From NCBI RefSeq assembly GCF_004959925.1, contig NZ_SPUW01000001.1, positions 434,001-498,000 of the forward strand: 64,000 nt of DNA, written 5' to 3'. Within the stretch, counting starts at the first letter, position 1; each line of letters begins with the position of its first letter. The stretch is from Pseudooceanicola onchidii. Its GTDB lineage: Bacteria; Pseudomonadota; Alphaproteobacteria; Rhodobacterales; Rhodobacteraceae. A program made the translations under genes and the position numbers. A model generated the notes under the pieces. The model made no database searches. It was not told the origin of the DNA and was given only the letters and a program-made list of their open reading frames with translations. This document shows positions 35,917-45,926 of this stretch, piece by piece.

Positions 35917-37464
35917 ATGCAAGACAAGACACAGCCGATCACAGACGGGGTACAGGACATCCCCAGCCCCGACAGCGCCACGTTGCGCGTGATCCTGATC
36001 ACCGTCGCGACCACGCTTTTCCTGGCCTCGACGGGCAATACGATCGTGACCACGGCCCTGCCGACGATCGTCAGCGACCTGGGCGGGCTGACCTATATCT
36101 CGTGGGTGGTGACGGCCTATCTGCTGGCCTCGACCGTGGGCGCGCCGATTGCCGGAAAATTGGGCGATATGTACGGCCGCAAGGTCGTTTTGCAATTCGC
36201 CATCGGGGTGTTCCTGCTGGGCGGTGCGCTGTGCGGGCTGGCAGGCAACATGATCGTGCTGATCGCCGGGCGGTTCGTGCAGGGCATGGGGGGCGGCGCT
36301 CTGATCGTCGTGTCGATGGCTGTGGTCGCCGAGGTGCTGCCGCCGCGCGAACGCGGGCGGGCACAGGGCGCGCTGTCGTCGGTCTTTGGCTTCTCGACCG
36401 TGGTGGGTCCGCTGATCGGCGGGTTCCTGGTGCAGGTCGTCAGCTGGCACTGGATCTTCTTCGTCAACTTCCCGATCGGCATCGCCGCCTTCTTCATCCT
36501 GCGCCGCACCCTGCCGTCGCGCACCGACCGGGTGCCGCACAAGATGGATTACGTCGGCTCGGCATTGCTGATGATCCTGCTGTCCACCGTCGTCCTGATC
36601 GCCAACCTCGCGGGTACGGTCTTCGACTGGTCCTCGCTTCCGGTGCTGGTCCTGCTGGTGCTGGCGCCGATGGCACTGGTCGGCTTCATCTCGGCCGAGC
36701 GTCGCGCCTCCGAGCCGGTGATGCCGCTGGACCTGTTCCGCATCCGGAACTTCCAGGCCGCGAACAGCGTGAACTTCATGGTCGGCATGGCCATGTTCGG
36801 CACGATCGCCTTCATGCCGATGTTCCTGCAGGTGGTGAAACACGTCGATCCGATCCGGTCGGGTCTGTACCTTGTCGCGATGATGCTGGGCCTGATCGGC
36901 ACGTCCTTCGTGGCGGGGCGCTATATCTCGGCCACGGGGCGCTACAAGGTGCTGCCGACGGTGTCGACCGCGATCCTGACCGTGGCGATGCTGGCCCTGA
37001 CGACCATCGGGCCCGACACGCCGATGTGGCTGATCCCGATCTACCTGTTCTTCGTCGGCATCGGCATCGGCCCGACGATGAGCGTCGGAATCGTGTCGAT
37101 CCAGACCTCGATCCCGCGCGAACATCTGGGCGTGGGCACGGCCAGCGCCAACATGTTCCGCCTCGTGGGGGGCGCCATCGGCACGTCGGTCTTCGGGGCG
37201 ATCTTCGCCGCCGGCCTGTCGCGCCATGTCCAGCCTCTCATGCCCGGTGTGTCGGACGCCCGGTCGCTGACCGTCGACATGGTCGACCGGCTGGATCCTG
37301 TGCTGAAGCTCGAGGTGCTGCACGGCTTTGCCGCGGCGCTGACGCCGATCTATTATGTCGGGGCTGTGGTGGCGGCGGTGGCCTGCCTCGCATCGACCCG
37401 GCTGGTCGAAATCCCGCTTGGCCCGAGCCGTGCGCCGGGGGCAGAGCAGACGCCGGCGGAATAA
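35917..37464 (+). CDS. DHA2-family multidrug efflux MFS transporter
   Basis: A 515-residue permease with 14 predicted helices, as in the DHA2 (EmrB/QacA) group. It has motif C-like GFSTVVGPLIGGFLV near 175, motif A GKLGDMYGRKVV near 83, the N-terminal IVTTALPTIVSDLGG, and WRWIFFVN-like SWHWIFFVNFPIG. It expels hydrophobic drugs by proton antiport, according to the family. The ATG 35917 has only a weak GACGAG element upstream. It is controlled from the divergent region shared with the MarR gene. Confidence 0.92.
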   Translation: MQDKTQPITDGVQDIPSPDSATLRVILITVATTLFLASTGNTIVTTALPTIVSDLGGLTYISWVVTAYLLASTVGAPIAGKLGDMYGRKVVLQFAIGVFLLGGALCGLAGNMIVLIAGRFVQGMGGGALIVVSMAVVAEVLPPRERGRAQGALSSVFGFSTVVGPLIGGFLVQVVSWHWIFFVNFPIGIAAFFILRRTLPSRTDRVPHKMDYVGSALLMILLSTVVLIANLAGTVFDWSSLPVLVLLVLAPMALVGFISAERRASEPVMPLDLFRIRNFQAANSVNFMVGMAMFGTIAFMPMFLQVVKHVDPIRSGLYLVAMMLGLIGTSFVAGRYISATGRYKVLPTVSTAILTVAMLALTTIGPDTPMWLIPIYLFFVGIGIGPTMSVGIVSIQTSIPREHLGVGTASANMFRLVGGAIGTSVFGAIFAAGLSRHVQPLMPGVSDARSLTVDMVDRLDPVLKLEVLHGFAAALTPIYYVGAVVAAVACLASTRLVEIPLGPSRAPGAEQTPAE

Positions 37465-37491
37465 CCGCCCGTCCCGCTTCAGGGGGGCGTC

Positions 37492-38823
37492 CTACTTCAC
37501 GATCTCTTCGTGCTTGACGAACATGTTGCCCCAGGCGCGATCGATCAGGTCGGGCGTCATCTGGTAGGGGATGCCTTCGAATTCGCAGATCGAGATCATC
37601 TGGTCGATCAGGAAGACCGGCTGATAGTTCGCGAAGACGTTGTTGATCGTCGGGTATTTCTTCTTCAGCAGATGCACCAGCGCGGCTTCGTCCAGCGGCA
37701 TCTTCTTCTTGCGCGCCACCAGCGCGAAGATCTTGAGGAAGTTCTCCTGGCTCGGGCCGTCGATCTTGATCTTGAAGAAGATCCGGCGCAGCGCGGCCTG
37801 GTCAAAGATTTCGTTCGGGTGGAAGTTGGTCGAGAAGATGACCAGCGTGTCGAAGGGGACTTCGAACTTTTCACCGGACTGGAGCGACAGGATATCCTTG
37901 CCCTCTTCCAGCGGCACGATCCAGCGGTTGATCAGCGCCTGCGGCGGTTCCGACTGGCGGCCAAGGTCGTCGACGATGAACACGCCGCCGGTGGCCTTCA
38001 TCTGCAGCGGCGCCTGGTAGGTCCGCGCGACGGCGTTGTAGTTCAGATCCAGCATCTCGAGCGTCAGTTCGCCGCCCGTGATCACCGTGGGCCGTTCGCA
38101 GCGCACGTAACGTGCATCGAACCGGTTGCCCGAGCGGCGCAGCGCGGTCGGATCGTCGATCTGTTCCTCGGCGCGCGAATGGATGATCGGGTCATAGACG
38201 GTGATGACCTGCCCGGAATATTCCACGGCGCGCGGCACGTAGATCTTGTCACCAAGCGCGTCGCGGATGCCGTTCGAGATCGAGGATTTCCCGTTGCCCG
38301 GCGGGCCGTACATCAGGATCGACCGGCCCGAACTGACGGCGGGCCCGAGGTTCGAGATCAGGTCATCAGGCAGAACCAGGTGACCCATCGAGGAGGTCAG
38401 CTGTTCGCGCGAAATCTGGATGTCGCGGATCGACTGACGCTTGATCTGCTGGTGGTAGATCGCCAGCGGCACGGGCATCGCGCCGTAGTATTCGGACTGT
38501 GCCAGCGCATCCAGCGCCCGCGCCTTGCCATTGTCGGTCAGCTGATAGCCCATCTCGCGGTCGGCCGTGGCCTTGAGCGTCCCCGTCGCCTCGAGCAGCA
38601 TCTGTTCGCGCGCCAGATCGATCAGTTCCTGCGTCACGTTCGGCGGAAGGCTGATGGCGGTCGAGATTTTCGAGAGCTTGTCGACGCTTTTGCGGAACAT
38701 CGTCTTGATGAGGATGTCGCGCGCCATGACAACCGGAAGCTCAAGCTCTTCCAGCGACCGGGGCGGTGGTGGCGCGACAACCGCTGTCGATACCTGCATG
38801 TTCATGCGCAACTGCTCTTGCAT
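37492..38823 (-). CDS. AAA-family ATPase at the end of the tad locus
   Basis: A 443-residue cytoplasmic protein. An N-terminal Pro-rich segment (PPPP near 18) and a helical region of about 130 residues with a winged-helix look (YQLTDNGKARALDAL) are followed by an AAA domain. Walker A is YGPPGNGKSS (173-180), Walker B VFIVDDLG (281-288), and the sensor region FSTNFHPNEIFDQAALRRIFFKI. I do not know a characterised homologue. Similar ATPases accompany tad genes in related bacteria (from memory). Start choice between 38823 and an ATG seven codons later (38802) is open. Confidence 0.75.
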   Translation of the reverse strand: MQEQLRMNMQVSTAVVAPPPPRSLEELELPVVMARDILIKTMFRKSVDKLSKISTAISLPPNVTQELIDLAREQMLLEATGTLKATADREMGYQLTDNGKARALDALAQSEYYGAMPVPLAIYHQQIKRQSIRDIQISREQLTSSMGHLVLPDDLISNLGPAVSSGRSILMYGPPGNGKSSISNGIRDALGDKIYVPRAVEYSGQVITVYDPIIHSRAEEQIDDPTALRRSGNRFDARYVRCERPTVITGGELTLEMLDLNYNAVARTYQAPLQMKATGGVFIVDDLGRQSEPPQALINRWIVPLEEGKDILSLQSGEKFEVPFDTLVIFSTNFHPNEIFDQAALRRIFFKIKIDGPSQENFLKIFALVARKKKMPLDEAALVHLLKKKYPTINNVFANYQPVFLIDQMISICEFEGIPYQMTPDLIDRAWGNMFVKHEEIVK

Positions 38824-38901
38824 TTTAGTGCTTCAATCATAGCGTGTTTCGATTCGACCTGCCACGGAAATTGAGTGCAACGCGAAACTTAGATTGATAC
38901 C

Positions 38902-40512
38902 GTGCACAAAAACTCAAGATGGGCACGCGTTTTGGCAGGCAAAGAGCTTCAAATCCTAATTGTTCTCGGGGCCTTGGCGCTGATGCAGGCGGCGCTGACG
39001 CTGATCGGCGGCGGGCTGTTCTTCACCAGTCACGAAGCCGACATGGTGCACCTGAGCGACCTTGTTCTGCGCCAGTCCGCAGGGGCGGTCTTTCATCACG
39101 ATATCGCGACACCTGTCGGCGGCTGGGCGACCCTGCCGATGGCCTTGCTGCACCGCGCGGGGCTTGGCCTGGGCAGTGCCATGGTCTGGGGGCAAATGGT
39201 TGCTTTGGTTGTACTTTTGCCGCCCTTGGCGCTGATCGCCCTGCGCAGGTTGACCGTCGTGCAGGCGGCGGTCTTCGGGCTGTGTGTCACCGGCCTGACC
39301 GGGGCCCTGGTCTTCGGCGGGACGGACCCGCTTGTGTCACTGTCGATGCATTACAATCGTTGGTGCTGGGCGGCGTCATCTATCGTCGTTCTGGCGGTCT
39401 TCCTGCCCGGGACCCGTCCGAAATCGGTCGGAGAAGGCATCGCGATCGGTTGGCTGATGGCGGCCATGGCCATGATAAAGGTGTCCTTTCCGGTGGCTCT
39501 GGCCCTGCCGGTCATCTTCGGACTGTTGCGAAACGGTCGCACCAAAACGCTGCTTGCTGCGATCGGTACTGCCCTGATTGTTCTGGGCGCGGTGACAATG
39601 GTGCTGGGTGTTGGCTATTGGCAAGCCTACCTGGCCGACCTTCTGACAGTCGCCGGGTCCCCCAACAGGGCCGCCCCGGGGGCTGACTGGCGGGCGCTGA
39701 TCCTGTCGCCCGCTGGCCTTCCGGTCACGCTGGTGGCCGCCGCCCTGATCTATTTCGGCGGGCGCATTGGTCGGAAGGATCTGGCGGCGCTGACGCTTCT
39801 GTTCTTTGCCGCCTTCACCTTCATCAGCTGGCAGAACTACGGCAATGATCCGATCTGGCTGGCCGTGATCGCGCTGATCGGCTGGTGCCTGTCGCAAGGC
39901 GGGCAGGGGGCCGGGTATCGTGGGCTGCGGATGACGGCCGTCGCGGCGGGCGTGCTGGTGCTGCCGATGATGGCCAACGTCCTATACAGCCCGCTGCGCC
40001 ATGTGCTGGCCCCGGCCGACCTGTCGCGCCCCCTGCTGCCCGGCGATGCGTCGTTGCGCATGGTGACCGCACGGGCCGAGGCGGCCTTTGCCAAGGTCAC
40101 GCTGGTGGCCCCGCCCGACCAGACCGCAGCGGTGTTTCGCGGGCGGGATCTGCCCGAGTGCGAGCTGTCCGGTGGCCTGATCACCACGCTGGAACGGGAC
40201 GCGGCGGAACTGACGCGGCTTGACCCGACGATCGACCGCCAGCCCCTGGTCGCGGATCTGTTCCAGGCGCATTGGATGTTCGCGGGGCTGCGGCCGCTGC
40301 AGGGTGGCACGCCGTGGTACTACGACGGCCTGCCGGGGCTGGCGGATGCGACCCACGTGATGGTGCCCGACTGCCCCGCCGACCTTCGGGCGCGCCAAAG
40401 GGTGACGGACCTGCTGGATCAGGCCGGTGTCACGCTTGAGGAGGTCGGGCGGACCGAGGCTTTCACGCTGTACCGGATCACCGGTCAGGAAAACGCGGCC
40501 AACGCCACGTAA
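38902..40512 (+). CDS. Polytopic membrane protein, function unknown
   Basis: A 536-residue protein that I do not recognise. About 10-11 hydrophobic helices lie in residues 18-365, and then a soluble C-terminal domain of about 170 residues begins near LRHVLAPADLSRPLLPG. The architecture (multi-helix membrane part, periplasmic tail) resembles glycosyltransferase-C or O-antigen ligase-like proteins, but no motif confirms this. It starts at GTG 38902 without a clear ribosome site. It is inserted in opposite orientation inside the tad locus, and its 3' end overlaps the end of cpaA by 28 bases. Confidence 0.6.
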   Translation: MHKNSRWARVLAGKELQILIVLGALALMQAALTLIGGGLFFTSHEADMVHLSDLVLRQSAGAVFHHDIATPVGGWATLPMALLHRAGLGLGSAMVWGQMVALVVLLPPLALIALRRLTVVQAAVFGLCVTGLTGALVFGGTDPLVSLSMHYNRWCWAASSIVVLAVFLPGTRPKSVGEGIAIGWLMAAMAMIKVSFPVALALPVIFGLLRNGRTKTLLAAIGTALIVLGAVTMVLGVGYWQAYLADLLTVAGSPNRAAPGADWRALILSPAGLPVTLVAAALIYFGGRIGRKDLAALTLLFFAAFTFISWQNYGNDPIWLAVIALIGWCLSQGGQGAGYRGLRMTAVAAGVLVLPMMANVLYSPLRHVLAPADLSRPLLPGDASLRMVTARAEAAFAKVTLVAPPDQTAAVFRGRDLPECELSGGLITTLERDAAELTRLDPTIDRQPLVADLFQAHWMFAGLRPLQGGTPWYYDGLPGLADATHVMVPDCPADLRARQRVTDLLDQAGVTLEEVGRTEAFTLYRITGQENAANAT

Positions 40513-40976
40513 AGCGTCAGCGCGGTGGTCAGCGCGGTTCCCATGGGAAAGTCGCGCTTGCGGTCCCAGCTTTCCCAGTCGGGTGCCAGCCGCCGCAGGG
40601 GCGTGCGTTTCGCAGCGCGGTGCGTGGCGAAGGCCGCCAGCATGGTCGCAGCGAGGATCATGAAGACAAGCCGCAGATCGGCCAGCGCGACGAAGGGCGC
40701 GGCGGCGGCGATGAACTTGGCGTCGCCCGCACCCATCACCCGCAGCGCGGTCAGGACGATGCCGCCGACCAGCATCACGACCAGGTGGATCAGGCGAAAT
40801 CCATAGACCTCAAGCGGCAGGACGAAGGGCCCGATCAGGATGAAGACCAGGGCCAGCAGGATCACGCTGCCATTGGGGATGCGCATGGCCCGAAGGTCGC
40901 TCCAGGCGACGTAGAGCCCGATGACCGCCACGAAGGGCAGGAAGGCCCGGGCGGCGACCGGGTCCAGCGCCAGCAT
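40485..40976 (-). CDS. cpaA: Prepilin peptidase CpaA/TadV
   Basis: A 163-residue A24-family aspartic membrane protease that processes Flp prepilins. The two catalytic Asp are visible in WSDLRAMRIPN (about residue 27) and in the GAGDAKF motif (about 84). There are about five hydrophobic segments and no methyltransferase domain, as expected for the short TadV type. It lies four bases after the upstream TPR lipoprotein gene. Its last 28 bases overlap the convergent membrane-protein gene. Confidence 0.9.
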   Translation of the reverse strand: MLALDPVAARAFLPFVAVIGLYVAWSDLRAMRIPNGSVILLALVFILIGPFVLPLEVYGFRLIHLVVMLVGGIVLTALRVMGAGDAKFIAAAAPFVALADLRLVFMILAATMLAAFATHRAAKRTPLRRLAPDWESWDRKRDFPMGTALTTALTLYVALAAFS

Positions 40977-40979
40977 GTG

Positions 40980-41825
40980 TCAGCTTTCAAGCGCGCGCAG
41001 GGACCGCACGGCGTCTTCGTAGTGCTGGGGATGCGTGTCGATGGCTTCGCGCAACAGCGACTTGCCGGTTTCGACATCGCCCTGCTTCACCGCGCTCAGA
41101 CCAAGCGTGTACAGAAGCTGCGCGCGTTCGGTCTGCTGCATCGGGATGACCGGCAGCGAATAGTTGCGCTGCGCGCCGCGGGCGAGGATCAGGTTGTTCT
41201 TGGCGGTGAACAGCTCGGGGTCCTGCTGGATCGCCTGGGCGAACAGCTTCTCGGCTTCCGAGAAATCGCCGCGCGTCAGCTTGGAATAGCCCCAGTTGTT
41301 CATGACGCCGCCGGGCTTGGTGGTCAGGCCCATGGCGGTTTCATAGAAACTGTCGGCCTTGGTCCATTCCTTGTTGCTGTCGGCGACCATCGCCTCAAGC
41401 CGATAACGCTTGTAGGTCTCGTGGGTCGGCGGCACGCTGTCCAGCACCTTGTCGGCCTTGTCCCATTCGTCGTTGCGGATCAGCGCCTCGGCGTAATCCA
41501 CCTTGTCGTCATCGGTGGCCTCGTGGTGGGCCACGATCTTGGCCCAGACGCCCACGGCTTCGGTGGGGCGGCGGGCGCGGATCAGGCTTTGGGCCAGGCC
41601 GCGCATCACGTCGATGCGGTCCGGGTTGTCCTGCAGCGTGCGCTGGAAATGCACCACGGCTTCGTTCGGATCCCCGACCGTCAGCATGATGTCGTTCAGA
41701 TTGCTTTCGTCCACGACGTTCACATCGCGGAAAGCGCGGTTGACCTCACTGGTCGACGTCTTCGAACAGGCAGACAGGGCCAATGCCCCCGCCAGACAGG
41801 AGATCACGAAAACAGGGTGGCGCAT
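40980..41825 (-). CDS. TPR lipoprotein of the tad locus (TadD-like)
   Basis: A 281-residue protein with the lipoprotein signal MRHPVFVISCLAGALALSAC (lipobox Cys at residue 20) and then about five tetratricopeptide repeats, for example MNNWGYSKLTRGDFSEAEKL. TadD-type lipoproteins help assemble or localise the secretin. It is probably anchored in the outer membrane. It is transcribed with a second TPR lipoprotein upstream and cpaA downstream. Confidence 0.82.
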   Translation of the reverse strand: MRHPVFVISCLAGALALSACSKTSTSEVNRAFRDVNVVDESNLNDIMLTVGDPNEAVVHFQRTLQDNPDRIDVMRGLAQSLIRARRPTEAVGVWAKIVAHHEATDDDKVDYAEALIRNDEWDKADKVLDSVPPTHETYKRYRLEAMVADSNKEWTKADSFYETAMGLTTKPGGVMNNWGYSKLTRGDFSEAEKLFAQAIQQDPELFTAKNNLILARGAQRNYSLPVIPMQQTERAQLLYTLGLSAVKQGDVETGKSLLREAIDTHPQHYEDAVRSLRALES

Positions 41826-41855
41826 GTGCCTGCGTCCTTTACTGCTCTGCCCCGA

Positions 41856-42416
41856 TCATGGGAACTGCTCGCGAAGCCGATACTGTCCGGACCCGCTGCG
41901 TACCAAGTCGAGTTCTTGTTCTGCATCCGGATCATAGACTGTTTTGTCGTTCATGGCGAGTGCCAAGCGAAGATTGTCGCGAATCTCGTCATTTTCTCCG
42001 TTGGATAGGGCAAATGCGCGACGCAGAACCTCGACCGCTTCGGGGACTTCGCCCTGGTCCATCAGCACCACGCCAAGGTTGTTCCAGGTCTGTGGCGCGG
42101 CGTCCGGCGCCTTGATCGCCTCGCGCAGCTGCACCTCGGCCTGTCCCAGGCGCCCAAGCCCGAGGTTCGCGGCCCCGAGGCCTGCATAGACCTTGGGGGT
42201 CAGCCCTTCGGTGGCGGCGGCGCGGGTGAAGGCGTCCAGCGCAAGTTCGTATTGCTTGGCCTCGAGCAGGCGGTTGCCCACGATCATGCCATCGACCGCT
42301 TCTTTCTTGCGGTCCACGCCCGGGGCATAGGGCGTATCCTTGTCGATCCGGGCCGTGTCGGTGCAGGCACCGACGACGATCAGACAGGCAAGGGCGGCGC
42401 AGGCCGCCCGGATCAC
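41856..42416 (-). CDS. Second TPR lipoprotein of the tad locus
   Basis: A 186-residue protein. The signal peptide has the lipobox VVGAC (Cys near 18), and TPR repeats run from about residue 48 to 145 (VYAGLGAANLGLGRLGQAEV and WNNLGVVLMDQGEVPEAVEV). Its start overlaps the tadC stop by four bases, so the two are coupled. Two TPR lipoproteins in tandem suggests a duplicated or split TadD function. Confidence 0.82.
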   Translation of the reverse strand: MIRAACAALACLIVVGACTDTARIDKDTPYAPGVDRKKEAVDGMIVGNRLLEAKQYELALDAFTRAAATEGLTPKVYAGLGAANLGLGRLGQAEVQLREAIKAPDAAPQTWNNLGVVLMDQGEVPEAVEVLRRAFALSNGENDEIRDNLRLALAMNDKTVYDPDAEQELDLVRSGSGQYRLREQFP

Positions 42417-43414
42417 TGTTCGTCCGCCTTCTGCTGCGTCGTCTGCGCCGTCAGCTCGCCCATCTTGGTGATGCCAAGGACCGACGGGCCGATCAGGATG
42501 ATCAGCAGCGGCGGCACGGTCAGCATCATGGTGGCCAGCGTCATCTTGGTGGGCAGCTTGTTGGCCTTTTCCTCGGCCCGCATCACCCGCTTGTCGCGCA
42601 TTTCCGACGCATAGACCCGCAGCGCATCCGCGACCGAGGTGCCGAAGCTGGCGGATTGCACAAGCACCGTCACGAACGAGGCGATGTCGGGCACGCCGCA
42701 GCGGTCGGCCATGTCGCCAAGCACCGAAGCCTTGTCCTTGCCGGCCTTGATCTCGTGGCTGACCATCTGGAATTCATCGGCCAGCGACGGATAGGATACT
42801 GCGATTTCCTCGGACACGCGCAGGATGGCCTGATCCATCGACTGCCCGGCCTCGACGCAGACCAGCAGCATGTCGAGAGCATCGGGAAAACCGTTGGTGA
42901 TCTCTTCCTGGCGTTCCTGTTGGCGCTTGTTGATCCAGTACTTGGGCAACATGTACCCGGCCCCGCCGGGGCCCAGGATCCACATGACGGTCTGCTGGGT
43001 GGTCACATTGGGATCGCCCGCCATGGTCGACAGATAATAGATCACCCCGGCCAGCAGCCCGAAGATGCCAAGCGAGAACTGCGCGAAATGATAATAGCGC
43101 ACCGCGTCCTTGGACCTGTACCCGGCCTGCAGCAGCTTGGTGCGCATGGCCGAATATTCTTTTTCGTTCTGCGGTTCGAGAAAGCTGGAATACCGTTCCA
43201 GCCGCTTGTTCGACTTGCCGGTCCGCAGGCGGTCCTTGGCGTTCGCCGGGACAGGCGCGCCATTGTTCTTCTTCAGCTTTTCAAGGGGGTCGACCTCTTT
43301 CTTCAGCATGAAGGGCAGGGACCCGACAATCAGCAGGACTCCCAGCCCGCCGACAAGCATGAGGGGGCCAAGGGGCCCCAGCATGTCCACGATGATCGCG
43401 TTAATCTGTTGCAT
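42413..43414 (-). CDS. tadC: Tad pilus inner-membrane platform protein TadC
   Basis: A 333-residue GspF/TadC-like platform protein. N-terminal membrane helices (about 13-35 and 108-128) precede the T2SSF domain with GFPDALDMLLVCVEAGQSMD and FVTVLVQSASFGTSVADAL, and the last helix is near residue 300. It pairs with TadB to form the pilus assembly platform driven by the TadA ATPase. It is 15 bases downstream of tadB and overlaps the following TPR gene. Confidence 0.92.
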   Translation of the reverse strand: MQQINAIIVDMLGPLGPLMLVGGLGVLLIVGSLPFMLKKEVDPLEKLKKNNGAPVPANAKDRLRTGKSNKRLERYSSFLEPQNEKEYSAMRTKLLQAGYRSKDAVRYYHFAQFSLGIFGLLAGVIYYLSTMAGDPNVTTQQTVMWILGPGGAGYMLPKYWINKRQQERQEEITNGFPDALDMLLVCVEAGQSMDQAILRVSEEIAVSYPSLADEFQMVSHEIKAGKDKASVLGDMADRCGVPDIASFVTVLVQSASFGTSVADALRVYASEMRDKRVMRAEEKANKLPTKMTLATMMLTVPPLLIILIGPSVLGITKMGELTAQTTQQKADEQ

Positions 43415-43429
43415 GATCTCTCCCCCCGA

Positions 43430-44401
43430 TCACACCTTGATGTCCACCAGCTTGCGCATGACGAAAAGGTTCAGCCCAAGGAAGGCGGCCACGGCAAAAC
43501 AGGCGGGAATGAAGAACGGGTGATCCATCACCTCGTCGTAATAGTTCGGATCCATCAGGTTGATGGCGATCAGCGCGGCGACCGGGAAGCCCGACAGGAA
43601 CATGCCGGACCACTGTGCCTCGGCGGTGATGGCCTTCACGCGGCGGAACAGCCGGAACCGGGCCCGGATCACGCCGGCCAGACCGGCCAGGATTTCCGCC
43701 AGGTTACCGCCCGACTGCTGCTGAATGGTCACGGCGACCGCGAGAAAGCGAAGATCCTGCAGGCCGATGCGTTCGGCCATGTCCTTCAGCGCCTCGCCCA
43801 GGTCGCGGCCATAGGCGTTTTCGTCCGCGATCACCCCGAATTCCGAGCCAAGCGGATCGGCGACCTCGCGGCTGACGATCTGGATCGCCGAGGAGAACGG
43901 GTGCCCGACGCGCAGCGACCGCACCATCAGCTCGACCGCATCGGGCAGCTGTTCCTCGATCATCGACATGCGCTTCTTGGCCTTCTTGTTGACCCAGAAG
44001 TAGATCGCGCCGACGCCGATGCCGACGGACAGGACCGCACGCAGGGGCGCAGAGCTTTCGGTGGCAATGGTCAGCGCAAGGAAGACGACCATCGACAGGC
44101 CCACCATCAGCAGCAGAAGCTGTTGCGGGGTAAAGGCAATCGCCGCCTTCTGCGCCTTGTCCGCCAGAAGCGAATACAGCGGCACCTTCTGCGCGGTCAT
44201 GTGCTGCTGCATTTCCTTGCGCAGCACTTCCAGAACCTCTTCCCGGTTGCCACCGGTCTTGTCCAGCATCTCGAGCCGGCGGTTCACCTTGCGGTTGGCC
44301 CGCACCGAGCTGCCGAAGAACAGCAGGTAAATGCCTTCGATGATGGCCAGCACGGCGATGAAGATGACGCCGTAGATGATCGGTTCCGGGCTGATCGACA
44401 C
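43430..44401 (-). CDS. tadB: Tad pilus inner-membrane platform protein TadB
   Basis: A 323-residue T2SSF-domain protein. The helices are near residues 8-28, 95-130 and 270-310, with the domain core QLPDAVELMVRSLRVGHPFS and AVTIQQQSGGNLAEILAGL, typical of TadB. It starts at GTG 44401 with GGAG nine bases upstream, five bases after the tadA stop. It forms the assembly platform together with TadC. Confidence 0.93.
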   Translation of the reverse strand: MSISPEPIIYGVIFIAVLAIIEGIYLLFFGSSVRANRKVNRRLEMLDKTGGNREEVLEVLRKEMQQHMTAQKVPLYSLLADKAQKAAIAFTPQQLLLLMVGLSMVVFLALTIATESSAPLRAVLSVGIGVGAIYFWVNKKAKKRMSMIEEQLPDAVELMVRSLRVGHPFSSAIQIVSREVADPLGSEFGVIADENAYGRDLGEALKDMAERIGLQDLRFLAVAVTIQQQSGGNLAEILAGLAGVIRARFRLFRRVKAITAEAQWSGMFLSGFPVAALIAINLMDPNYYDEVMDHPFFIPACFAVAAFLGLNLFVMRKLVDIKV

Positions 44402-44406
44402 GGGTC

Positions 44407-45909
<1,503 letters not shown>

Positions 45910-45926
45910 TCCCCGTTTCCCCTGCT

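Noticed and set aside
35880-37517. 545-codon frame overlapping the DHA2 transporter
   Set aside because: It is a second frame of the same GC-rich gene. Its product is Arg/Ala/Gly-rich without membrane helices, while the 515-residue frame has a clear 14-helix transporter pattern.
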